NCBI GenBank assembly: GCA_036806345.1 | Contig: DAIROT010000003.1 | Coordinates: forward strand, 20,147-84,146 | DNA from: QHCF01 sp003244275 | GTDB taxonomy: Bacteria > Actinomycetota > Acidimicrobiia > Acidimicrobiales > QHCF01 | Length of the DNA: 64,000 nt | Direction of reading: 5' to 3' | Part shown: piece by piece, positions 43,314-51,814 of the stretch | Position numbering within the stretch: the stretch's first letter is position 1 | Layout of the letters: every line of letters starts with the position of its first letter | Made by a program: the position numbers and the translations under genes | The notes under the pieces: model-generated | The model's input: the letters and a program-made list of their open reading frames with translations, nothing else | Databases searched by the model: none | Told to the model about the DNA's origin: nothing

Positions 43314-44063
43314 TTGAGACGTCCCACTGCTCTGCATTTGCTACCCAGGTGGGGGCTGGGCGATGTGTTGCTCGGGTTCCTGGTCGGCATTGTCGCCTCC
43401 AGCCTGTCGGAGCTCTCGGTGGCGGCGGCCACTGGCGTGGCCTTCGTCCGCGGCTCCCCGGGCCGCACCACGCCATCCATGGTCCTGGTCGGGCTGCTCA
43501 CGCTGTGGGTGGGACTCGGTGGGGTACCGTTGCTGGTGGCCCGGCGCAAGGGCAACGGGCCGGTGAGGGACTTCGGGCTGACGCTGCGTCCCTGGCCTGA
43601 TCTGCCCCTCGGCGTACTGGTGGGGCTGGGTTCTCAGTACCTGCTCATTCCTCTGCTCTACCTGCCCCTACAGCCCCTCATCCCCAATCTCGCCAACCGC
43701 CTGAGCCACCCGGCTCAGAGCTTCACCGGGGGGGCTCATGGCGCCATGTACATTCTGCTGGGTGTGCTGGCGGCCGCCGGTGCGCCGGTGGTGGAGGAGC
43801 TGTTCTTTCGCGGCCTGCTTCTTCGGTCCCTCCTCAAGCGCCTCGGTCCCATCGGCCCGCGCCTGGCCCCGATCATCTCCATCCTGGTGGCGGCGGTCGC
43901 CTTTGGCCTGGCCCACCAGGAGGGCCTGCAGCTGCTCGGACTGACCGCCTTCGGCGTGGTGCTGGGGATCCTCGCTCATCGCTTCGGCCGCCTGGGGCCG
44001 GGCATGGTGGCCCACACCGCCTTCAACACCGCGGCCATCTTGACTCTCGCCTTCGGACACTGA
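43314..44063 (+). CDS. CPBP family intramembrane glutamic endopeptidase
   Basis: A 249-residue polytopic membrane protein of the ABI/CAAX-like protease family. The catalytic motif EELFFRGLLLRSLL (EExxxR) is near residue 165, and the second and third motifs are FGLAHQEG and HTAFNTAAI. Members cleave membrane protein or peptide substrates, for example in bacteriocin immunity or prenyl-protein processing; the role here is unknown. TTG 43314 was selected because AGGGG lies just upstream and the frame before it is not hydrophobic. It diverges from ftsH over about 220 bases, of which 78 are the tiny ORF. Confidence 0.8.
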   Translation: MRRPTALHLLPRWGLGDVLLGFLVGIVASSLSELSVAAATGVAFVRGSPGRTTPSMVLVGLLTLWVGLGGVPLLVARRKGNGPVRDFGLTLRPWPDLPLGVLVGLGSQYLLIPLLYLPLQPLIPNLANRLSHPAQSFTGGAHGAMYILLGVLAAAGAPVVEELFFRGLLLRSLLKRLGPIGPRLAPIISILVAAVAFGLAHQEGLQLLGLTAFGVVLGILAHRFGRLGPGMVAHTAFNTAAILTLAFGH

Positions 44064-44171
44064 CCGGGAGATCGTGACTGAGTCCTTAAGGCGCCCTGAG
44101 GACGGCTGAAAGCGCGCTGAGAGGGGCCCCCGCACCCCGCGGGCGGTCTCCTTCGTGCAATATAGGCGGCC

Positions 44172-46676
44172 ATGGAGACCCTGGTCGAGCCGGCCGCCCC
44201 CACGCAGGACTCGGCTCCGACCCCGACCGAACCCGGCGGACCGGTCCCGACCGAACCTGGCGGACCAGCGGGTCCGCCAACCCGGGCCTCCCGCTGGCGG
44301 GGCGTGGTCGGATGGCCTCGCTGGCCGGCGCTGGCCACCCTGGCGGCGGTGGGGGGCGTGATCGGCATCGTGGTCTGGCAGCTCCACCCCTCCCTGCTGC
44401 TCTCCAACACCACCACGGCAGGGGGCGACACCGGCGCCCACGTGGCCCTGCCCGCCTACCTACGTGACCATCTCCTACCCCACGGCCGCATTACCGGCTG
44501 GAGCCCAGAATGGTACGGCGGCTATCCCGCACTGACGTTCTACTTCCCCCTGCCCAGCATCCTCGTCGTGGCCGCCAACCTGGTCATGCCCTACGACATC
44601 GCCTTCAAGCTGGTGACAGTCCTGGGCCTGGTGACCTTGCCGGTGGCGGCGTGGGCCATGGGACGGCTGTGGGGGGCGCGCCGTCCGGTGCCGGCGTGCC
44701 TGGCGGTGGCCACCCTGCCGTTCCTGTTCGACCAGAGCTTTACCATCGACGGTGGGAACATCGCCTCCACCCTGGCTGGGGAATTCGCCTTCTCCATCAG
44801 TCTGTCCCTGGCCTTGGTGTTCCTCGGACTGGTGGCCAGGGGCCTGCGGACCGGGCGTCACCGGGCCTTGGCTGCCGGGGTGCTGGCCCTGACGGCGCTG
44901 TGCCACATGGTCCCCACCATCTTCGCGGCGGCCGGAGCTGTCGCTCTCACCCTGGGCCGCCTCGATCGCCACCGCCTGCGCTGGGTGACCACGGTGGGAC
45001 TGACTGGGGCCGCCATCACCGGTTTTTGGGCAGTGCCGTTCGTGCTTCGCCAGGCATATACCACCGACATGGGCTACGAGCGGGTCACCAACTACATCCA
45101 CAGTCTGGCCCCCCACGAGCTGATCTGGGCTCTGGTCCTGGCCGGTCTCGGCACCCTGATCTCCGTGATACGCCTCCGCCCGCTGGGCGCATTCCTTGCC
45201 ATCATGGCCGGGTTGTCGGCGGCCGGCTTCGTCCTGGCCCCGGGAGGCAAGCTCTACAACGCCCGGTTCCTCCCCTTCTGGATTCTCTGCGTGTACCTGC
45301 TGGCCGGGGTGGCCGTGGCTGAGATGGGCATCGCCCTGGGTGAGATGCACGCCCGCGTGGGCCGTCACACGGCCCGGGCCGCCGGTCGCCGCTTCAGGAC
45401 CCCCACCGAGGCGATCCAGCGCCCCGGGGTTGTCCCCGGCCGGCCACGCCAGACGGTGGCGATCCTCACTCCACTGGTTGCCCTGGTGGCGGCGGCCACC
45501 GTGGTCATCTTGCCCCTGGTGTCGTGGGCCCCTCGAAGCATCACCGCCAGCTTCGTTCCCGATTGGGTCCACTGGAACTACTCGGGCTACGAGGGCAAGA
45601 CGGCCTATCCCGAATATCACTCTCTGATCAACACGATGGCGAGCGTGGGCGCCAATCACGGATGCGGGAGGGCCATGTGGGAGTACGGGCCCGAGCTCAA
45701 CCAGCTGGGAACACCGATGGCCCTCATGCTGCTGCCCTACTGGACCAAGGGCTGCATCGACTCGATGGAGGGTTTGTTGTTCGAGTCCTCGGCCAGCACA
45801 CCCGCCCACTTCATCAACCAGTCCGAGCTGTCGGAGACCCCGTCCCGGGCGGTACGGGGCCTGGACTATTCCAACCTGGACGTGGCCGCTGGTGTTCGCC
45901 ATCTTCAACTCCTGGGTGTGCGCTACTACATGGCCTTCACACCCCAGGCGCAGGCCCAGGCGGCTGTCGATCCAGACCTCACGCCGGTAGGCCAGAGCGG
46001 GCCCTGGGTTGTGAATAATGGTGGCCAGGTGGTGGACCGCACCTGGGACATCTACCAGGTGCGTGACTCGGCTCAGGTGGCTCCTCTGTCGGAACAGCCG
46101 GTGGTGATGACGGGCGTGGCCAAGGGGGGCAAGTCGTGGCTGAATGCCTCCATGGACTGGTACCTCCATCCCAATCGCTGGGATGTCCCGGCGGCAGCCT
46201 CGGGCCCTTCGCAGTGGTCCAGGGTGGCGGTCAACGACGCATCGCCGCCTCGCCGGCCGGTAGTGCCGGCAGTGGTCAGCCACATCACCTCCAGTGACGA
46301 CCGAATTAGCTTCAACGTGGATCGGGTCGGCTCTCCCGTGTTGGTCAAGACCTCTTACTTCCCCAACTGGCAGGCAGCCGGAGCACAGGGCCCCTGGCGG
46401 GTGGCGCCCAACCTCATGGTCGTGGTGCCCACCAGTCGCCATGTCTCCCTGCACTACGGCACCACGCCGGTCGATGTGCTGGGCTGGGTGGCCACTATCG
46501 CCGGTATCGCCAGCCTGGTGTGGTTGGCGCGGGCCGGTCAGCTCAAGCTGGATCCAAAGCCCGCCACGTCCGATCCTGCTGAGCCGGGAGCGCTGGTCCC
46601 TGAGGCGCCCAGTCCGCTCGAGCCAACGCGGCCCGCGTCGGGGCCGGCAGTCCCGGGGGAGGGTCGCCTGGAGTAG
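44172..46676 (+). CDS. Large GT-C-like membrane protein (PTPS-related membrane family)
   Basis: An 834-residue protein with a Pro/Thr-rich cytosolic tail, then about eleven transmembrane helices to residue ~455, then a large extracytoplasmic domain and a final helix near 770-790 (VLGWVATIAGIASLVWLA). The first external loop has GGDTGAHVALPAYLRDHLLP and WSPEWYGGYPALTFYFPLP, acidic and aromatic residues placed as in GT-C glycosyltransferases. It resembles the actinobacterial 6-pyruvoyl-tetrahydropterin-synthase-related membrane family (PF10131), whose name does not reflect a proven function. Lipid-linked sugar transfer outside the membrane is inferred. Confidence 0.68.
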   Translation: METLVEPAAPTQDSAPTPTEPGGPVPTEPGGPAGPPTRASRWRGVVGWPRWPALATLAAVGGVIGIVVWQLHPSLLLSNTTTAGGDTGAHVALPAYLRDHLLPHGRITGWSPEWYGGYPALTFYFPLPSILVVAANLVMPYDIAFKLVTVLGLVTLPVAAWAMGRLWGARRPVPACLAVATLPFLFDQSFTIDGGNIASTLAGEFAFSISLSLALVFLGLVARGLRTGRHRALAAGVLALTALCHMVPTIFAAAGAVALTLGRLDRHRLRWVTTVGLTGAAITGFWAVPFVLRQAYTTDMGYERVTNYIHSLAPHELIWALVLAGLGTLISVIRLRPLGAFLAIMAGLSAAGFVLAPGGKLYNARFLPFWILCVYLLAGVAVAEMGIALGEMHARVGRHTARAAGRRFRTPTEAIQRPGVVPGRPRQTVAILTPLVALVAAATVVILPLVSWAPRSITASFVPDWVHWNYSGYEGKTAYPEYHSLINTMASVGANHGCGRAMWEYGPELNQLGTPMALMLLPYWTKGCIDSMEGLLFESSASTPAHFINQSELSETPSRAVRGLDYSNLDVAAGVRHLQLLGVRYYMAFTPQAQAQAAVDPDLTPVGQSGPWVVNNGGQVVDRTWDIYQVRDSAQVAPLSEQPVVMTGVAKGGKSWLNASMDWYLHPNRWDVPAAASGPSQWSRVAVNDASPPRRPVVPAVVSHITSSDDRISFNVDRVGSPVLVKTSYFPNWQAAGAQGPWRVAPNLMVVVPTSRHVSLHYGTTPVDVLGWVATIAGIASLVWLARAGQLKLDPKPATSDPAEPGALVPEAPSPLEPTRPASGPAVPGEGRLE

Positions 46677-46690
46677 GCTCGGCTTCTGTC
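46674..46690 (+). promoter_or_regulatory. Candidate promoter of manB
   Basis: TAGGCT (46674-46679) fits TANNNT and begins in the stop codon of the upstream gene; the manB ATG follows after 11 bases, again without a ribosome binding site. Confidence 0.35.
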
Positions 46691-48100
46691 ATGGCCGACC
46701 TCAGTGCAGTCTTCAAGGCCTACGACATCCGTGGCACCGTCCCTGACCAGCTCGATGTGGGGATCTGCCGGGCCGTCGGAGCTGCCTTCGCCCGTTTCAC
46801 CAAGGCGACGAGAATCGTGGTTGCCCGTGACATGCGCGCCTCGGGTGTGGAGCTGACGCAGGCCTTCGTTGATGGGGTGACGGCCGAGGGGACCGACGTC
46901 ACCGAGCTGGGGCTGGCTTCGACCGACCTGATGTATTTCGCGGCCGGTCGCCTCGACGTCCCGGGGGCCATGTTCACCGCCTCTCACAATCCTGCTCGCT
47001 ACAACGGCATCAAGCTGTGCCTGGCCGGTGCCGCGCCAGTGGGCCAGGACACCGGCCTGGCCGAGATACAGGTCCTGGCCGAGGACCAGCTGGGCGAACC
47101 GGCCCCAGCTAGGGGCGGTTCGTCACCGGGATCGGTGGAGGGGGCCGACCTGCTGGAGGAGTACGCCGATCACGTGCGCTCCTTCGTGAACGTCGGCGCC
47201 CTGCGCCCGCTGAGGGTGGTGGCCGACACGGCCAACGGCATGGGCGGCTTGGTGGTGCCGAGGGTCTTCGCCGGCCTGGCTCCCCGCCTGGAGATGCTCT
47301 ACCCGGAGCTGGATGGCAACTTCCCCAACCATCCGGCCGATCCCATCCAGGCCGAGAACCTGGTCGACCTGCAGGCTCGGGTCCTGGAGACGGGCGCCGA
47401 CGTGGGCCTGGCCTTCGACGGCGACGCCGACCGGGTCTTCCTGGTAGACGAGGCGGCCAGGCCATTGTCGGGCTCCCTGACCACCGCCATGGTGGCCGCC
47501 GCCATGCTCGACAAGCATCCGGGCGCGATCATTCTCTACAACCTGATCTGCTCCAAGGCTGTGCCCGAGGTCATCACCGAGCGTGGGGGAAGGCCCTTGC
47601 GGACCCGGGTGGGTCATTCCTTCATCAAGGCGGTGATGGCGGACACCGGAGCAGTGTTCGGGGGTGAGCATTCGGGCCACTATTACTTCCGGGACAATTA
47701 TCGGGCCGACTCGGGGCTCATCGCCACCCTCGTCATACTGGAGATGCTCTCGCAGTCTGGCCAGCCCCTCTCCGAGCTGCGCCGGCCATTCGAGCGGTAC
47801 GCCGATTCGGGCGAGCTCAATACCGAGGTGAGTGACCCGGCCCGCGTGCTGGCCGCGGTAGAGGCAAATTTCGAGCGGGTGGGTGGACAGATCGACCACA
47901 CTGACGGCCTGACGGTCGAGCTGGACGGCTGGTGGTTCAACCTGCGCCCGTCGAACACCGAGCCGCTCTTGCGCCTGAACCTGGAAGCGCCCACGCCAGA
48001 CACCTGTCGGTATCACGTGGCCGAGCTGGTGGCGCTCATCAAGGACGCGTCTCGAGCCAGCGCTTCTCTGGACAGTGCTTCTCGAGACATGGCCAACTGA
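46691..48100 (+). CDS. manB: Phosphomannomutase/phosphoglucomutase
   Basis: It interconverts mannose 6-phosphate and mannose 1-phosphate (and often the glucose phosphates). The 469-residue alpha-D-phosphohexomutase has KAYDIRGTVPDQL, the phosphoserine loop FTASHNPARYNG (Ser near residue 98), the metal loop AFDGDADRVF, the sugar loop GGEHSGHYYF, and the phosphate-binding RPSNTEPLLRLN. It supplies sugar 1-phosphate for GDP-mannose and so for the nucleotidyltransferase and RMD steps. It leads a run with the Trm112-like gene and the sugar isomerase, as in mycobacteria (Rv3257c-Rv3256c). Confidence 0.94.
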   Translation: MADLSAVFKAYDIRGTVPDQLDVGICRAVGAAFARFTKATRIVVARDMRASGVELTQAFVDGVTAEGTDVTELGLASTDLMYFAAGRLDVPGAMFTASHNPARYNGIKLCLAGAAPVGQDTGLAEIQVLAEDQLGEPAPARGGSSPGSVEGADLLEEYADHVRSFVNVGALRPLRVVADTANGMGGLVVPRVFAGLAPRLEMLYPELDGNFPNHPADPIQAENLVDLQARVLETGADVGLAFDGDADRVFLVDEAARPLSGSLTTAMVAAAMLDKHPGAIILYNLICSKAVPEVITERGGRPLRTRVGHSFIKAVMADTGAVFGGEHSGHYYFRDNYRADSGLIATLVILEMLSQSGQPLSELRRPFERYADSGELNTEVSDPARVLAAVEANFERVGGQIDHTDGLTVELDGWWFNLRPSNTEPLLRLNLEAPTPDTCRYHVAELVALIKDASRASASLDSASRDMAN

Positions 48101-48103
48101 CTC

Positions 48104-48370
48104 GTGGCCCTCGACCCGAAGCTGTTGGAGATACTGGCCTGCCCGGAGGACAAGGGACCACTGCTTTACCTGCCCGACGAGGACAGCCTCTACAACCCCC
48201 GACTGCGTCGGCGTTACGCCATCCGGGACGACATCCCGATCATGCTGGTCGACGAGGCAGAGACGGTCGACGACGCCGAGCACCAGCGCATTCAGGCCAA
48301 GGTGAAGACCGAGGGCATCGTCCCGACCTTCGATCCGAGCACTCCTCCCCGCTCGAACGGGGACCGGTGA
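48104..48370 (+). CDS. Trm112-like small protein lacking most zinc cysteines
   Basis: An 88-residue protein of the Trm112/UPF0434 family, starting LLEILACPEDKGPL and continuing with YAIRDDIPIMLVDEAE. The family normally has two CxxC pairs; here only the first cysteine remains (CPED, and YNPRLRRR where the second pair would be). Zinc binding is therefore unlikely. Bacterial members have no settled function. GTG 48104 lies 3 bases after manB, and its stop overlaps the isomerase start by GTGA, so it is co-translated in the manB run. Confidence 0.75.
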   Translation: MALDPKLLEILACPEDKGPLLYLPDEDSLYNPRLRRRYAIRDDIPIMLVDEAETVDDAEHQRIQAKVKTEGIVPTFDPSTPPRSNGDR

Positions 48371-49413
48371 CCCTCACGGCCCTGAGCGCCCCGGACAGCA
48401 TGGGCATGCTGGCGGCTACCGCCGCCCTGCCCGAGCAGGTGGCCGAGGCGGCCGAGGCTGCTCGCGGCCTGGCCGGCCTGCCGCCCAAGGACGCGGTGGA
48501 GAACGTGGTGGTGCTGGGCATGGGGGGTAGCGGCATCGCCGGTGACGTCCTGGTGGCGGCGGCCGCTCCGTTCATGGCCGTGCCCGTGGTGGTGGTCAAG
48601 TCCTACACCCTGCCGGCCTTCGTGGGCCCCGGATCGCTGGTATTCGCCATGTCCTTCTCGGGCGAGACCGAGGAGACGGTGGAGGCGGCGGGGGAGGCCC
48701 TGCGCCTGGGAGCTGCCCTGGTGATAGTCACCGGTGGGGGAGAGCTGGCCAGACTGGCCCAGCGATGCGGCGCCCCCCAAATAGGGGTACCCGCGGGTAT
48801 CCCCCAGCCTCGGGCCGCCCTGGGGGCCATGGCCATTCCCCCGTTGGTGGTGCTGGAGGAGATTGGCCTGTTCCCCGGAGCAGCCCAGTGGATCGACCTG
48901 GCGGTGGATCAGCTGCGCCGGCGCCGGGACCAGCTGATGGCCCCGGACAGCCCGGCCGCCGGCCTGGCCCGGCGGATCGGGCGTACCATCCCGCTGGTGC
49001 ACAGCTCGCAGTCCCTCGGCGTGGCGGCCGCCCAGAGGTGGAAGACCCAGGTCAACGAGAACGCCAAGAGTCCCGCCTTTTGGGCCGTGCATCCCGAGTT
49101 GGACCACAACGAGGTGGTCGGCTGGGGCCAGCACGGCGACATCACCCGCCAGCTGATCACCCTGGTCAACCTGCGCCACGATGGCGAGCACCCCCAGGTC
49201 AGCCGGCGCTTCGGGCTGGTGGCCGAGGCCTTGGGCGAGGTGATGGCCGGCGTGGAGGAGGTGCGAGCCGAGGGTGAGGGTGACCTGGCTCAGCTCCTCG
49301 ACCTGGTCATCTACGGAGACTTCGTCTCCTTGCACCTGGCCAGCCAGGAGGGCATCGACCCCGGACCGGTGCCAGTGCTGGAAGAGATCAAGAGCCGACT
49401 GAAACTAGGATAA
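48367..49413 (+). CDS. Bifunctional phosphoglucose/phosphomannose isomerase-like protein
   Basis: A 348-residue double SIS-domain protein of the PGI/PMI family, which interconverts fructose 6-phosphate with glucose 6- and mannose 6-phosphate. The first SIS domain has VVLGMGGSGIAGDVL and FAMSFSGETEETVEA; the second contains HSSQSLGVAAAQRWKTQVNENAKSPAF in outline and PELDHNEVVGW, where the catalytic Glu and His lie. The GTG at 48367 overlaps the Trm112-like stop. Together with ManB it would feed GDP-mannose synthesis. The mycobacterial relative Rv3256c occupies the same position. Confidence 0.85.
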   Translation: MTLTALSAPDSMGMLAATAALPEQVAEAAEAARGLAGLPPKDAVENVVVLGMGGSGIAGDVLVAAAAPFMAVPVVVVKSYTLPAFVGPGSLVFAMSFSGETEETVEAAGEALRLGAALVIVTGGGELARLAQRCGAPQIGVPAGIPQPRAALGAMAIPPLVVLEEIGLFPGAAQWIDLAVDQLRRRRDQLMAPDSPAAGLARRIGRTIPLVHSSQSLGVAAAQRWKTQVNENAKSPAFWAVHPELDHNEVVGWGQHGDITRQLITLVNLRHDGEHPQVSRRFGLVAEALGEVMAGVEEVRAEGEGDLAQLLDLVIYGDFVSLHLASQEGIDPGPVPVLEEIKSRLKLG

Positions 49414-49438
49414 CCGAGACAAGGAAGATTCTGACATT

Positions 49439-50713
49439 ATGGACTTTGACATCGCCGACGCCAACCTGGCCGACCTGGGCCATCAGCGCATCGCCTGGGC
49501 TGACGCCAACATGCCCGTGCTGGCTTCCATCCGGGAGCGCTTCGCCAAGGAGCGTCCGCTGGAGGGAGTGACGGTGGCGGCCTGCCTGCATGTCACCACA
49601 GAGACGGCCAACCTATTGAGGACCCTGCAATCAGGGGGGGCCCAGGTGGTGGCGTGCGCGTCCAATCCCCTTTCCACCCAGGACGACGTGGCCGCCTCGT
49701 TAGTTCGCGACGAGCGCATGGCCGTCTTCGCCGTCAAGGGTGAGGACTCAGCCAGCTACTACTCGCACATCGATGCCGTCCTGGATGCCCGGCCCCAGCT
49801 CACCATGGACGATGGCTGTGACCTGGTTTCCCGGTTGCACCGTGATCGCCCGGACCAGGTGGGCGAGGTGGTGGCCGGAACCGAGGAGACGACCACCGGC
49901 GTGATCCGCCTGAGGGCAATGGAGGCCGAGGGGGCGTTGCGGGTTCCCATCGTGGCGGTAAACGATGCCGACACCAAGCACATGTTCGACAACCGCTACG
50001 GGACTGGGCAGTCCACCCTGGACGGGATCATCCGGGCCACCAACGTCTTGCTGGCCGGCAAGCGCATGGTGGTGGCCGGCTACGGCTACTGCGGCAAGGG
50101 CCTGGCCAGCCGAGCCCAGGGCATGGGTGCCCAGGTCATCGTGTGCGAGGTGGATCCACTGCGGGCGCTGGAGGCGGTGATGGACGGTTTCCGGGTCGAG
50201 CCCATGGACGAGGCCGCCCGAGAGGGCGACATCTTCGTGACCGTGACCGGCAACCGGGACGTGTTGCGGGAGGAGCATTTTCGGCTGATGAAGGACGGGG
50301 CCATCCTGGCCAACTCGGGGCACTTCGACATCGAGATCGACCTGGCCGCCCTGGGCGCCCTGGCTCAAGGAGAGCGGCGGCGAGCGGTGCGGCCCTTGGT
50401 CGAGGAGTTCCTGGTAGGAGGAGAGGGGGTCGACCGCCGGGTGATGGTCATCGCCGAGGGACGCCTGGTCAATCTGGGAGCGGCCGAGGGGCACCCGGCG
50501 GCGGTGATGGACATGAGCTTCGCCAACCAGGCCCTCACGGCCGAATGGGTCATGGGCAATGCCGGCTCCCTGGAACCCCGCGTCTACGACGTCCCTCGCG
50601 AGATCGACGCAGAGATCGCCAGGCTGAAGCTCGACTCCATGGGAATATCGATCGATCGGCTCACCCCGGCCCAGGAGGAGTACCTGGCCTCGTGGACTAC
50701 CGGTACGTCCTAG
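49439..50713 (+). CDS. ahcY: Adenosylhomocysteinase
   Basis: It hydrolyses S-adenosylhomocysteine to homocysteine and adenosine, relieving product inhibition of methyltransferases. The 424-residue protein has ACLHVTTETANLLRTL, NPLSTQDDVAASL, GTEETTTGVIRL, the NAD site VVAGYGYCGKGLASRAQGMG and the C-terminal GHPAAVMDMSFANQALT. It is the shorter form, lacking the ~40-residue insertion of many bacterial enzymes. AGGAAG lies upstream but somewhat distant. A 27-codon ORF and a terminator follow. Confidence 0.95.
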   Translation: MDFDIADANLADLGHQRIAWADANMPVLASIRERFAKERPLEGVTVAACLHVTTETANLLRTLQSGGAQVVACASNPLSTQDDVAASLVRDERMAVFAVKGEDSASYYSHIDAVLDARPQLTMDDGCDLVSRLHRDRPDQVGEVVAGTEETTTGVIRLRAMEAEGALRVPIVAVNDADTKHMFDNRYGTGQSTLDGIIRATNVLLAGKRMVVAGYGYCGKGLASRAQGMGAQVIVCEVDPLRALEAVMDGFRVEPMDEAAREGDIFVTVTGNRDVLREEHFRLMKDGAILANSGHFDIEIDLAALGALAQGERRRAVRPLVEEFLVGGEGVDRRVMVIAEGRLVNLGAAEGHPAAVMDMSFANQALTAEWVMGNAGSLEPRVYDVPREIDAEIARLKLDSMGISIDRLTPAQEEYLASWTTGTS

Positions 50714-50723
50714 GAGGTGCGGA

Positions 50724-50807
50724 ATGGGCGGCCCGAGGTGGGTGCCGGAGCCGCCGCCCGGACAGCGGCCACCAGCAACGCCGGAGTGGCCGCTGCGCCT
50801 GTATTAG
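50724..50807 (+). CDS. 27-residue small protein after ahcY
   Basis: The ATG at 50724 is preceded, four bases away, by AGGAGGTG, the best ribosome binding site in the region and ten bases after the ahcY stop. The peptide is MGGPRWVPEP, then PPGQRPPATP, then EWPLRLY: rich in Pro with three spaced aromatic residues. The stop lies in a terminator-like hairpin, so ahcY and this ORF would end one transcript. No known family is recognised. It is likely to be translated; the function is unknown. Confidence 0.6.
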   Translation: MGGPRWVPEPPPGQRPPATPEWPLRLY

Positions 50808-50822
50808 GTGGGCCCTTTTTTT
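50788..50822 (+). terminator. Intrinsic terminator after the ahcY unit
   Basis: GGCC (50788-50791) and CGCCT (50796-50800) can pair with AGGTG (50806-50810) and GGCC (50811-50814) around a five-base loop, with a four-base bulge on the left. One C and seven T follow (50816-50822), giving a standard terminator form. Confidence 0.6.
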
Positions 50823-50894
50823 ACGCAATCATTCATTCCTTGGCCCCTTTGGGGCACGTCTGTGGGTAGCTGCGTCCAAAGAACGAAGGTGACC

Positions 50895-51240
50895 GGCCGC
50901 GCCTACACTCGGGCATGGGCCGCGTGCGGGTCTGTGGTTGCAAGTCGATGCCAGTCGCAGGCGAAACGACCCACGTAAGGTGACCCTTGGTTGCTGAGCA
51001 TGGTGCGGCTTAGAGGTAAGTCCTGCCCGTCGCGGTGCCGGCTGTCGGCGTCGGGCGGCGAAGGAGCGACGCGTGCCGTGGTGGTGCTGTTGGGCCCACG
51101 CCGGGGAGTCAGGGCCGGGAGGCCAGGGCCATCCGGCCGAGGTTGCCAGCGCTTGGCCCGCTACCTTCTCCGCAGGCGAGTGTGGGGTCAAAGACCAGGT
51201 CAGCCGCATGCGGCCTCGTCGAACTCAATCGAGAGGAGAC
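50895..51240 (+). ncRNA. Structured leader before hpf, candidate raiA-type RNA
   Basis: The 440 bases between the ahcY unit and hpf hold no convincing ORF but several exact stems: CGT-GGGTC (50923-50932) with GACCC-ACG (50968-50975); CGTCGC (51028-51033) with GCGACG (51066-51071), enclosing GCCG/CGGC (51037-51049); and the palindrome GCCGCATGCGGC (51203-51214). Just before the last stem is GGGGTCAAAGACCAGGTCAG. The raiA RNA motif (Rfam) is a conserved structured RNA found upstream of raiA/hpf genes in Firmicutes and Actinobacteria. The position and structure fit, but a covariance-model search has not been done. Confidence 0.5.
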
Positions 51241-51248
51241 CGTGCTCC

Positions 51249-51803
51249 GTGGACATCACCATCCGGGCCCGCAACACCGAGGTGTCAGAGATTCAACGCC
51301 TCGCCATCGAGGCCAAGGTGAACCGCCTGGAGCGCTTCCTCGACGGGATCGAGCGGGCCGAGGTGCTCCTGTCCGAGGAACGCAACCCCCGGATCCTGGA
51401 CGGCCATCTCTGTGAGGCCACCGTGGTGGCCAAGACCCATGTGTTGCGGGCCAAGGCCAGCGCTCCCGAGATGCTGGGGGCCGTGGACCAGGCGGTGGAG
51501 AAGCTCGAGGGACGCCTGGTCAGCCGGTCTCATCCCCGCCGTCACCCTATGACCACCGACAGCGCCGCCGACCTGGCCGAAGCCGACCTGGCCGAAGCCG
51601 ACACCCCTGGCTACGACACCGACCGTGCCATCATCGTCAAGACCAAGCAGTTCTCCATCAAGCCCATGACCCCGGACGAGGCCGCCCTGCGGATGGACCT
51701 GCTCGGTCACGACTTCTTCTTGTTCACCAATGCCGACACGGGTCGCTCGGCGGTGGTGTACCGCCGTCACGACGGTCATCTGGGCTTGATCGACGCGGCC
51801 TGA
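51249..51803 (+). CDS. hpf: Long-form ribosome hibernation promoting factor
   Basis: The factor binds the 30S decoding region and pairs ribosomes into 100S dimers in stationary phase. The 184-residue protein has the S30AE N-terminal domain (ITIRARNTEVSEIQRLAIEAK in outline, ERNPRILDGHLCEATVVAK), a linker with the repeat LAEADLAEAD, and the C-terminal dimerisation domain (IVKTKQFSIKPMTPDEAALRMD, HDFFLFTNADTGR). GTG 51249 matches the family start; GAGAGGAG lies ten bases upstream. It is preceded by a long structured leader and followed by a response regulator and secA, as hpf-secA in mycobacteria. Confidence 0.92.
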   Translation: MDITIRARNTEVSEIQRLAIEAKVNRLERFLDGIERAEVLLSEERNPRILDGHLCEATVVAKTHVLRAKASAPEMLGAVDQAVEKLEGRLVSRSHPRRHPMTTDSAADLAEADLAEADTPGYDTDRAIIVKTKQFSIKPMTPDEAALRMDLLGHDFFLFTNADTGRSAVVYRRHDGHLGLIDAA

Positions 51804-51814
51804 GCCTTCCGCCG

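Noticed and set aside
50991..51248. Open frame continuing upstream of hpf, possibly ComF
   Set aside because: The frame lacks the phosphoribosyltransferase and cysteine motifs of ComF and has the composition of noncoding structured RNA.
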